Shown piece after piece: positions 56,939 to 64,000 of a DNA stretch of 64,000 nt. The DNA comes from an uncultured Planctomycetaceae bacterium (GTDB lineage: Bacteria; Planctomycetota; Planctomycetia; Pirellulales; Pirellulaceae). The DNA lies in assembly GCA_937862885.1 (NCBI GenBank), contig CALMEE010000143.1, positions 23,941-87,940 of the forward strand. Direction: 5' to 3'. Numbering within the stretch: the first letter of the stretch is position 1; each line of letters starts with the position of its first letter. The notes beneath the pieces are model-generated. The model was not told where the DNA came from. It saw only the letters and a program-made list of their open reading frames with translations, and did not search any database. The translations under genes and the position numbers were made by a program.

Positions 56939-57290
56939 GCAAATTTCCTCGTGCCTCGGATCTGTCCAACCACCTTCGGTCGCTTAACGAACCAAACCTT
57001 CAAGCCAACTGCCTTTCAACGGCTTGCCTACGTACTGCCTAGAATTGGTGAGGGCAAGCGTCTTGTCAAAGAATGTGTCATATATGATAGCGAACCGGCT
57101 CCGAAGGTAAAACGTTGGCGCTGATTTCTTTACATAGCCGTCAAATCGTTTTCGGGCAAAGTGTCATAAGTTTTCCGGTCAGGGGATTTGCACCGACTCC
57201 TTACGTTATGGTGTGGAGATCGCGGCAGGTCCATGATAAAATGCAGAATCCAGGTGCATGCTTCTTTGGTCAAGTGACTTTAGTTTCCCA
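56939..57290. other. Divergent intergenic region
   Basis: 352 bases between the GlmU-like and the diguanylate cyclase genes; no gene or strong signal recognised. The in-frame ATG at 57258 could move the cyclase start 33 bases into this gap. Confidence 0.4.
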
Positions 57291-57998
57291 ATGACGAAAC
57301 CAACGTCGATGTCAAAACGTGTCGAACAACAGGCTGACGAGCTTCGCTCGGTGATTAACCAATTAGCCGCAGAACTTGATCAAAGTCGGATGCAAAATGA
57401 AGCATTGCAAAAGCTCGTGCGCAATTTGCAGCAAGAGGCGTTGACTGATGAACTGTCTGGATTATGGAACCGACGTTTTTTTGACCAACAGATTGCAAAG
57501 CTACAAGCGCGGCTTGATAACGGAGGAGAGAGTTACTGCATTGCTTTGCTCGACTTGGATCACCTCAAGCAAATCAACGATCGATTTGGGCACGTTATTG
57601 GGGATGTGGTCATCCAGCAGGTCTCACGGCAACTTAAGGAATTGATGGTGCCTGCCGACGACTTGTGCCGCATCGGTGGTGACGAGTTTGCCGTGATCAT
57701 GACGAACACGAGTTTGGCTAAAGCACAAGCCAGAATAAAGGAAGTCGTCGATCAACTTGATCTTGTCGATCTGGCTGCAAAGTCGATTATCATTTGGAAC
57801 AGGTTGCGAGAAGATTCACAGAAATCGGTTCCGTCCCCGGAACAGGTCTTCCAAGATCGAGGTCCGCTCAATGTTTCGTTATGCATTGGCATTGCGGAAG
57901 CCATGCCTGGCGAGTCAGGGATTCAGTTATTGGACCGGGCCGACCGCAATTTATATGAGTCAAAACAAGGTACGGCACAGCGACACTTGCGCGATTAA
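57291..57998 (+). CDS. Diguanylate cyclase (GGDEF domain)
   Basis: 235 residues from ATG 57291 (57258 also possible). N-terminal coiled coil (VEQQADELRSVINQLAAELDQSRMQNEALQKLV), then a GGDEF domain: DELSGLWNRRFFDQQI, ALLDLDHLKQINDRFGHVIGD, active-site RIGGDEFAVIM, ending ADRNLYESKQ. The catalytic Gly-Gly-Asp-Glu-Phe is intact; the inhibitory RxxD upstream reads KLQARLDNG without a clear I-site. No sensor or membrane segment. Makes c-di-GMP. Confidence 0.9.
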   Translation: MTKPTSMSKRVEQQADELRSVINQLAAELDQSRMQNEALQKLVRNLQQEALTDELSGLWNRRFFDQQIAKLQARLDNGGESYCIALLDLDHLKQINDRFGHVIGDVVIQQVSRQLKELMVPADDLCRIGGDEFAVIMTNTSLAKAQARIKEVVDQLDLVDLAAKSIIIWNRLREDSQKSVPSPEQVFQDRGPLNVSLCIGIAEAMPGESGIQLLDRADRNLYESKQGTAQRHLRD

Positions 57999-58032
57999 GT
58001 GTGCCCCTTCGAATAAGGATTCATGTGTGCGC

Positions 58033-58061
58033 AAAAAAAGCCGCAAGCACGAGCTTGCGGC
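58033..58061 (-). terminator. Rho-independent terminator of ompH
   Basis: GCCGCAAGC (58040-58048), tetraloop, GCTTGCGGC (58053-58061): nine perfect base pairs. On the minus strand the hairpin is followed directly by seven Ts (plus-strand A run 58033-58039). It lies 53 bases after the ompH stop. Confidence 0.9.
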
Positions 58062-58113
58062 CTTCCGGAGAACCGCGATATTAGTGCACGGTTGGAGAGA
58101 ATCGATTGTTTGA

Positions 58114-58713
58114 TTAACGATTATTGGGCATGATCGCGGCGGTGCTCGACCTCATGTTTTCGATCACCATATCCGTGATATCCAGTTCTTTTTGATAGAC
58201 GACTCCGCGGTTGACGGCTTTAATCACGTCAGCGCGATTTTCAGCGTCCACTTTACTGCTGTCGAAGCGAAGCACCATTGCAATATTGTGCTTCTCGGCC
58301 AAGTCGGCGACGACCTGCTGCATCTGCAAATACGTGTCGTGGTACAACTTCGCTTCCTTGTTCAACAACTCTTCATTTAGCTGGCGTGCTTTGGTGCGGA
58401 GCGAAGCTTGTTGTTGTTCCAAGCGAGTTTCCTCCCGTTGAAACTCAGGAGTCCCTTGCTTAAAAGTCTCGATAACTTTGGCTGCCTCCGCCTGCAATGC
58501 CTCCAATTGGCCTTGCACTTGAACTTTGACTTGTTCAGCCTCCTGTTGGATGGACTTCATTGCGGAATCAAATCGAGTATTCTCTTTGAAGACTCGGGCG
58601 ACATCCAAAACAACAGTAAATCCACCATCCTGAGCATTAGCGGTTGCCGTGCATGTACCGACCAGGGCGGCAACTAACATTAAACAGCGGTATTTATTTA
58701 CGAGCGACTTCAA
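58114..58713 (-). CDS. OmpH/Skp-family periplasmic chaperone
   Basis: 199 residues. The start is a TTG at 58713 with a perfect GGAGG seven bases upstream; the earlier ATG at 58767 would add a non-native stretch. Signal peptide KSLVNKYRCLMLVAALVGTC, cleavage near ANAQ. The mature protein is a long coiled coil (SIQQEAEQVKVQVQGQLEALQAEAAKVIETFKQG, RLEQQQASLRTKARQLNEELLNKEAKLYHDTYLQMQQVV) with the Skp-type end AEKHNIAMVLRFDSSKVD. Chaperone for outer-membrane proteins; a strong terminator follows. Confidence 0.88.
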   Translation of the reverse strand: MKSLVNKYRCLMLVAALVGTCTATANAQDGGFTVVLDVARVFKENTRFDSAMKSIQQEAEQVKVQVQGQLEALQAEAAKVIETFKQGTPEFQREETRLEQQQASLRTKARQLNEELLNKEAKLYHDTYLQMQQVVADLAEKHNIAMVLRFDSSKVDAENRADVIKAVNRGVVYQKELDITDMVIENMRSSTAAIMPNNR

Positions 58714-59276
58714 CTTTAAACCTCCGTGTCCTAAGTAGAGTACTGTTCGAATCATTTTAGCCACCAAATCCTTTTGGTAGATTGTTGACGATTGGCTTTT
58801 GATTAGTCTGAATTCCGAAGCACTTGCGGGAACCCTTGATACACCATGTTAATCAGCAACGTGTCGCTATGATCGGCGAATTGTCTATCGTTCCAATCGC
58901 ATATCCGACACTCGGCAATCGGTCTGCTCGAACTGCCATGACATGCAATTGCACATGCTGTGCCAAGTTGATTGCGGCGTTCAGAATTTCTTGGGATGTC
59001 ACTGTTTTCCGGCGAAATCCCAGAACCCACCTTGCAGGCAGTCCCTGAAAAAATGAACAACCATTCCCAAAATTTCAATCGGGTTTGTAATGCTTACCGA
59101 CAGTTCGTTCAATGCAAATTTGCATGGTTTCCAAAACTAAATACAAAATTGATCCAAGTGATATCGATCTTTGTGCAGCAGTTGCGGTTCGCTAGCAAAT
59201 CCGAGGTGTGTATGCATCTGAATTCCACCTGGATAGCAGGCAATCCATGCATGCCAAACGCAAGGTTTCGCGCTGA
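58714..59276. other. Intergenic region, nothing recognised
   Basis: 563 bases between two reverse genes; short frames here are not supported. It should hold the ompH promoter and the end of the YCF48-like transcript; no clear terminator after 59277 was seen. Confidence 0.4.
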
Positions 59277-62200
59277 CTAATCGAACAGCAAGAGTTGCAA
59301 GATTTCTTGAGTTCTATTGAATTGTTCTTCATTCGAGTTCAGGTGCTGACTGTCGAGTTTAGCACCCAAATAGCGTCTCGCAGTGGTTCTCCAGATGGTG
59401 GAACCGGCTTGCGGGGGATAGAGAGTTAGTTCGCTTAACGGAATGGCAGCCTCGATAGTCCATGCTTCATCCGTCTCATGTTGTGCAACGTACCAAGTTG
59501 GATTCCAAGCTTTCTGGTTGCAGCACGATTCAGCAATCCAACCCCGCGAATCGATGTGGAGTTCGAACCACGTCAACAAATCCCGATCAATATCGAATTG
59601 CAGAACAACGCGATCTTTCTCGCTCAAATCGGCATCTCGCGGCCTAGCCACGGGTGCACCATCTTGATTGACGTCGTAATTCCAGCCGCGAACTTTGTTG
59701 CCGCGAATAGCAAGATACAGAAACTCGTCGTCATATCTGAAGCCGAGCTGAGTCATTGTTCGTTCACCCGTCAACTGAATTGTATTTCCGTTTTGCCAAC
59801 AGTCATCATCCAATATGCCATCCAGGTGGGGTGCTTCATCGCAAAGCGAAGCGAGCCAAGCCTCGGCTTTCAAGCGTTCATGTTCAGTGACTGCTTGGCC
59901 GATCAACAACTCTTGTCTGGCCGCTTTGGCAACGGGTAAATCAGACGATTCAGCTAGATGTATGAGTTGGCTGTTCGCGGATAAGCTGACTCCCAGGCGC
60001 TCGTTGAGTCGAATGTTGCTGAACTTCAAATGAGGATAGTCGAAAGCATTGAAGTCCAAACGTTCCAATAACACCGCCACGCGTTGTGCCATTTTTTGCC
60101 GTTCCAAAATGAGTTGTTTGCGTCGCTGATATGCTGCTTGGTGATCGAGGAAAGCCGGGGCTACCGAATTCAATGCCGCATCTTCGACCGGCTTCCACTC
60201 AATCTTTTTGATGCCGTCTTCATTCTCGATAACTTTGGCATACGTTTGATTCGATTCGGAATCATCGGTTGTGAAGCCTGTCGAGGGAATGTTTGATTCG
60301 AGCGAGCCGTCAATTGTTTGGTTCAGCTGCCACATTGCCATTTCATGACTGCTGTAGTAAGTCCACAACCAGATCAACTTAGCGTACAGCAAAGGATGTG
60401 AGGGGCTGGAGCGAGCGAACCATCCAATTATTTCAGCCGCCAGCTCAAATTTTCCTGTTCTGATATAAAATTCGCTCAACTCATGCATCCAAACACCGCT
60501 CGTCCATTCGTCAAGTCCAGCGAGAAGTCGGATTGTGCCTTGTAACTGAGTCAAGCCATCGACATCCTGATTGATTGAGTAAAATTGCGACATGATTTGC
60601 TCTTTAGAGGACGAAGCTCGCAACAGGACCGGGGTTCCAATCGACGCGCTGGTTTTGGGTCGCACAACTGGTTCCATCCCACTAGCCCGTACCATCTGCC
60701 GCAGGTCAGAAACGGAGTGGATCTGTACGACTGAATGGACACCGTTTAAGCCTCGTTCGGCGTCGGCATTGATTGGTTGGTCAGTGAGTATCGAACTAAT
60801 GGCTAAGTGATCATCTAACCTTCGTCCCACCCGCAACAATGGCTGTCGCGTTGAGATCTTTGACTCCAGATTAGTGCCGCGCACGACCGACAAAACAAAC
60901 GGCGGTCGAGAAGAACCTAAATCGCCGTAAGCCGCGTTATCGAGTTGGACTGGCCCATCGGTGTCGAGCACGGCGGACAACAAATCAGCTGATGCATGCG
61001 CGTCGCTTCCCTCGACAATCACAATTTGAGGCCGATGCGTGTGGATTTGCTTGCGGATGAACTGACGAACATCATCATCAAGTTGCTGCGACGGATTGTC
61101 CCTAGCTGCAGATGCGGCGGTTGATCGATAAATGCTGACGTTTGAAATGCCCAAACGCGCGGCCGCTTGCCGCAAACTATTTTCGTCAACAGCGGAATCA
61201 ATCACACAGACGCCGCACAAGATGTGGTCCTCCAACGCGTACTTTCCCACAAATTCCCATGAAAGCTCAGCGGACGAACGCGCCACATGCAAGATGGACA
61301 GAGACGCTCGACCGCCGCGTTGCAATTTCCACGTCTGCCCACCGTCCAGCGTGCTGAGAATGGTACCTTGGTCCCCAACCGCCCAACCTCGCTGAGGATT
61401 GACGAAGTGGATTCGATTAATCCCGCACAAAGTATTTGTCGCGTGCCGAGTCCACGTACTCTGGCTCAAATCGAGTCGATACAAAAAACTACCGGGAGAG
61501 CCAGCAAACCAAACGGCGTCGCCTTGCACGCACACAGCCCGCAGGTCGTGCGCAGGTGTCGGACCCGCGTTTGCGCACGCTGCATGCTCTTCTCCCGCCA
61601 TCGGTAGAGGTTTCGCACGATCATTCGTTGGTACGCGCTGAGGTTGAATTAGCTGCCCCGTTGATTGAAAAGGTGTCCACGTACGCCCTGCGTCCTGAGT
61701 GACGACGATCCGTCCGAGATCACCGACCGCAAATCCGCGCGTTTCATCCATCATGGAAATCGCATGGATATTATGTGGTCGCGAATGTTGGCTGCTTCCT
61801 GGCTCCAGTCGCGAATTCGCAAAACGAAACATGTTGGATGACCAGTCGACCACTTGAATTTGCACATTTTTGTTCTCAGCCTGGGTTAGTGCGGCCGTCT
61901 TAAATCCTTCGTGCGAAGAGCCTTGAAACGACGACCACGTCGAGCCGCCATCGCGGGTCATCATGACCCCGCTGCGATGACTTGGGCTCGTATAGCCGAC
62001 GGCCCAGCCATCCGTTGGCGAAATGAAATGGCACCATTGCACATAGGGTAGTGAGTGGATGGTGAGTTGATGCCACGAGTTACCACCATCCTTGGTGCGC
62101 AAGATGAGTCCTTTGGTTCCCCGATAGCTTGGCAAATGGTAACCACCGACAATCCAACCGTGTTTCGCATCTGCAAAATGAATCGAGTGAAATGCGCAGT

Positions 62201-62468
62201 TGACCTGAGTGAGTTTGCGAATCCAATTCTCGCCACCATCTTCGGTCATCAGGATCAAACCGCGCTCGCCAACCGCAAAACCAAAATTTCGATCGATGAA
62301 GAAGACATCGTTGAGCCGCGTGTCCTCGAACCATTCAGGGAAAACGTGTTCCTTGACAAGTAATTCCTGCGCGATAATGATTTGCGGAGCCAAGAGCAGG
62401 GCGAGGCAGAAAATTTTCTGAATTGACCAAGCCATGTGACGTAGCCAAAGAGTTTTTTGAGCCATCAT
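59277..62468 (-). CDS. Giant secreted protein: YCF48/BNR-like beta-propeller plus C-terminal CBM9-like domain
   Basis: 1063 residues. Start MMAQKTLWLRHMAWS with GGA upstream; the signal peptide is AWSIQKIFCLALLLAPQIIIAQ. Repeated YCF48/Hcf136 blades: DVFFIDRNFGFAVGERGLILMTEDGGENW, HFADAKHGWIVGG, GLILRTKDGGNSWHQL, FAVGDLGRIVVTQDAGRTW, GWAVGDQGTILSTLDGGQTW. A middle part (about 430-880) is alpha/beta and helical. The last 190 residues (HLDGILDDDCWQNGNTIQL, FRYDDEFLYLAIRGNK, WTIEAAIPLSEL) are a CBM9-type domain. Function unknown; cell-surface binding is inferred. Confidence 0.82.
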   Translation of the reverse strand: MMAQKTLWLRHMAWSIQKIFCLALLLAPQIIIAQELLVKEHVFPEWFEDTRLNDVFFIDRNFGFAVGERGLILMTEDGGENWIRKLTQVNCAFHSIHFADAKHGWIVGGYHLPSYRGTKGLILRTKDGGNSWHQLTIHSLPYVQWCHFISPTDGWAVGYTSPSHRSGVMMTRDGGSTWSSFQGSSHEGFKTAALTQAENKNVQIQVVDWSSNMFRFANSRLEPGSSQHSRPHNIHAISMMDETRGFAVGDLGRIVVTQDAGRTWTPFQSTGQLIQPQRVPTNDRAKPLPMAGEEHAACANAGPTPAHDLRAVCVQGDAVWFAGSPGSFLYRLDLSQSTWTRHATNTLCGINRIHFVNPQRGWAVGDQGTILSTLDGGQTWKLQRGGRASLSILHVARSSAELSWEFVGKYALEDHILCGVCVIDSAVDENSLRQAAARLGISNVSIYRSTAASAARDNPSQQLDDDVRQFIRKQIHTHRPQIVIVEGSDAHASADLLSAVLDTDGPVQLDNAAYGDLGSSRPPFVLSVVRGTNLESKISTRQPLLRVGRRLDDHLAISSILTDQPINADAERGLNGVHSVVQIHSVSDLRQMVRASGMEPVVRPKTSASIGTPVLLRASSSKEQIMSQFYSINQDVDGLTQLQGTIRLLAGLDEWTSGVWMHELSEFYIRTGKFELAAEIIGWFARSSPSHPLLYAKLIWLWTYYSSHEMAMWQLNQTIDGSLESNIPSTGFTTDDSESNQTYAKVIENEDGIKKIEWKPVEDAALNSVAPAFLDHQAAYQRRKQLILERQKMAQRVAVLLERLDFNAFDYPHLKFSNIRLNERLGVSLSANSQLIHLAESSDLPVAKAARQELLIGQAVTEHERLKAEAWLASLCDEAPHLDGILDDDCWQNGNTIQLTGERTMTQLGFRYDDEFLYLAIRGNKVRGWNYDVNQDGAPVARPRDADLSEKDRVVLQFDIDRDLLTWFELHIDSRGWIAESCCNQKAWNPTWYVAQHETDEAWTIEAAIPLSELTLYPPQAGSTIWRTTARRYLGAKLDSQHLNSNEEQFNRTQEILQLLLFD

Positions 62469-62841
62469 ATTTCCGTCCTAAACACGATTATCTCGCCTCG
62501 CAAGATTCATTCTCAGCCTGCAGGCCAACCGAAACGTTAAGTTTGTTTTGAGCGCCATTCGAGATAAATCAAAAAGCGAGTTTGTCTCGCTGAAAATTTA
62601 CGGGCATTGATCCGCAACCGCCGAAGCGGTGCAGAGTTTACAAATTTTCGCGGCAGAGTGTAGTCGGTTTCCGTCGATGAACCCATGCCATTCGTGCTAG
62701 CACCTGGATGAAAACTGATGAAAAACAGAGACGGCAAGCGATATTTGAGCGGGTGTGGATATTTGCTAAGGTTTGGCGGATCGTTCCGCTCCATTCGTTA
62801 GATTTTGTGCAACGTTCAGGTTGTCCATAGCGAGTAAAACC
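62469..62841. other. Divergent intergenic region
   Basis: 373 bases, no supported gene. Should carry promoters of the YCF48-like and the sulfotransferase-like genes. Confidence 0.4.
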
Positions 62842-63594
62842 ATGCAGACCATCACGCAGGAGTCCGTTTATTTTTATACGTTTCACAAATGTGCCAGCAC
62901 GTTGTTCGCGGACTATGTACTGAAGAATTTGCAAGGCTTGAACCACGTCGATTATGCAACGCAGATTTATAACGGCGAGGAAGTGGAGGCGATTGAATTT
63001 CAGCGATATGGAGTGATCTATGGTCCGATACGTCTTTCGGTCAACCCACACTCGCCCGTCTACAAAAGATTTGTCTCGGTTGCTGCAGAGCCTGAGTTTG
63101 TTAAAGACAAGCTTGCGATCTTTTTTGTGCGTGATCCTCGCGACATGCTGGTTTCGCTTTACTATTCATTTGGCTTCACACATGGTTTCAGTTCAGTGCC
63201 AGAGATTAGGGAACAACAAGCCAAGTTGCGAAGGGAGATACAAACTCAGACGTTGGACGAATATGTTATTGCAGGAGCAGGCCAGGTTGCCGGGTACTTC
63301 TCCCAGCTTCAAGAGCTAAGTCGAGCGTGCACGCGTGGGACGTTGCTGCGGTACGAAGACTTAGTCGAAGATTTTGACAAGTTCATCGAGTGCTTTACGA
63401 GCGTGGTAACGTTGGACCAAGCTGTCATCGATCAAATATATCAACAATCGCGACCCAATCAGGTGGAGGACACGACATCCCATCGACGTTCGGGCCAAGC
63501 TGCAAATTATCAAGACAAGTTGAAAGAATCGACAGTGGCGATACTCAACCAGCAATTAGCTGGAGTCCTCGCTTCGTTCGGTTACACGCCATAG
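62842..63594 (+). CDS. Sulfotransferase-like P-loop protein
   Basis: 250 residues from the ATG at 62842; the frame from 62773 has a non-native leader. 5'-phosphosulfate-loop-like YTFHKCASTLFADYVL near the N-terminus and 3'-phosphate motif FFVRDPRDMLVSLYYS resemble PAPS-dependent sulfotransferases, then LLRYEDLVEDFDKFIE (the usual RYEDL). Likely sulfates a polysaccharide or other carbohydrate; sulfatases and sulfated glycans are prominent in planctomycetes. Cytosolic. Confidence 0.8.
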   Translation: MQTITQESVYFYTFHKCASTLFADYVLKNLQGLNHVDYATQIYNGEEVEAIEFQRYGVIYGPIRLSVNPHSPVYKRFVSVAAEPEFVKDKLAIFFVRDPRDMLVSLYYSFGFTHGFSSVPEIREQQAKLRREIQTQTLDEYVIAGAGQVAGYFSQLQELSRACTRGTLLRYEDLVEDFDKFIECFTSVVTLDQAVIDQIYQQSRPNQVEDTTSHRRSGQAANYQDKLKESTVAILNQQLAGVLASFGYTP

Positions 63595-64000
63595 CCCGCC
63601 ATTGCCAGCGCACCAACTCGTCGCAATCCGCTGTGGGAAACAAGAGTCTTCCTAGAACGGGAACTAATTTGAAACTTCGTAGGCGTCGACGAGCGTGATT
63701 TTCGTAAGCAGGGCATCAACACATCTTGACTGGAAAAAACGCGTTTCGTGGTACGAACGGTTTCAGCAAAATTCTCGGCGGCGTACGAGTTACTTCATTT
63801 GGCTGAAGTGGTATCCTAAATTAAAGAATGGATTTATTGACGATTCAAGGTTCCCGCGACTAGCGAATGTTACTACGCAAGGTCTGTTTTCTGATCCTTT
63901 GTGCGGCGGTCAGGCCGTCAAACTTTCGACTTGCATGAGTGCAAACCATTTCAGGGGGCAGAAGAAAGAAGCTCCTCCCTTACCGATGGATCAGCGACCG
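63595..64000. other. Right-edge region; weak open frame only
   Basis: A GTG at 63695 opens a plus-strand frame that stays open for 102 codons to the edge (SWYERFQQNSRRRTSYFIWL, LPMDQRP). It has no ribosome-binding site and no recognised domain, so it may be chance or the start of a gene that continues outside. Confidence 0.25.

Noticed and set aside
1..64000. CRISPR array, prophage or integrative element
   Set aside because: No regularly spaced repeats, no cas genes, integrase, phage structural genes or attachment-site pairs were seen; mobile traces are limited to RAYT/REP remnants.

Overview
The window looks like chromosomal DNA of a planctomycete, probably Pirellulales-like. Pointers are a Cys/Arg/His exosortase fused to an EpsI-like C-terminal domain, a methanopterin-type formyltransferase (FhcD/Ftr) in an otherwise bacterial setting, very large secreted proteins with long signal-peptide n-regions, scattered one- or two-gene transcription units, and RAYT transposase remnants with REP hairpins. 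All assignments come from reading sequence and translations; no database search was run.

Layout. 1-9.0 kb: left-edge AraC-type regulator divergent from a secreted DUF6265 protein, a giant secreted TIM-barrel-like protein, ettA, a DUF3127 OB-fold protein, and a membrane-anchored DUF1573-like protein whose frame contains an in-frame TGA followed by a bacterial-SECIS-like hairpin (candidate selenoprotein, the most striking observation here). 9.2-11.6 kb: FAD oxidoreductase plus family 2 glycosyltransferase, translationally overlapped. 12.7-14.9 kb: sucCD, followed by a stray 55-bp copy of a sucD segment. 15.2-17.8 kb: divergent AtuA-like and enoyl-CoA hydratase genes. 17.9-22 kb: FHA-cyclase, lpdA and rpsD. 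22.8-29.6 kb: small lipoprotein, decayed RAYT, hemW, a metallo-beta-lactamase/receiver-like overlapping pair, fhcD, a secreted protein and an RsmB-type rRNA methyltransferase. 29.8-30.7 kb: mobile-element graveyard with REP hairpins around a deleted RAYT, abutting an hsdM fragment. 31-38.2 kb: TPR protein, serine hydrolase, SNF2 helicase with small partners, alpha/beta hydrolase.

38.7-50.6 kb is a surface-polysaccharide island: fcl, gmd, rfbB-like, a second gmd, a wbpB-like dehydrogenase, a sugar N-formyltransferase with C-terminal ankyrin repeats, a wbpE-like aminotransferase, exosortase/EpsI fusion, and a GHMP kinase. Together these suggest GDP-fucose and dTDP-4-keto sugar supply plus a 3-formamido sugar (N-formylation instead of the usual WbpD acetylation), next to exosortase-dependent protein sorting. 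50.6-64 kb: fused 5-oxoprolinase/hydantoinase, metF, GlmU-like nucleotidyltransferase, diguanylate cyclase, OmpH/Skp with a clear terminator, a giant YCF48/CBM9-like secreted protein, and a sulfotransferase-like protein. No rRNA, tRNA or CRISPR array was recognised.
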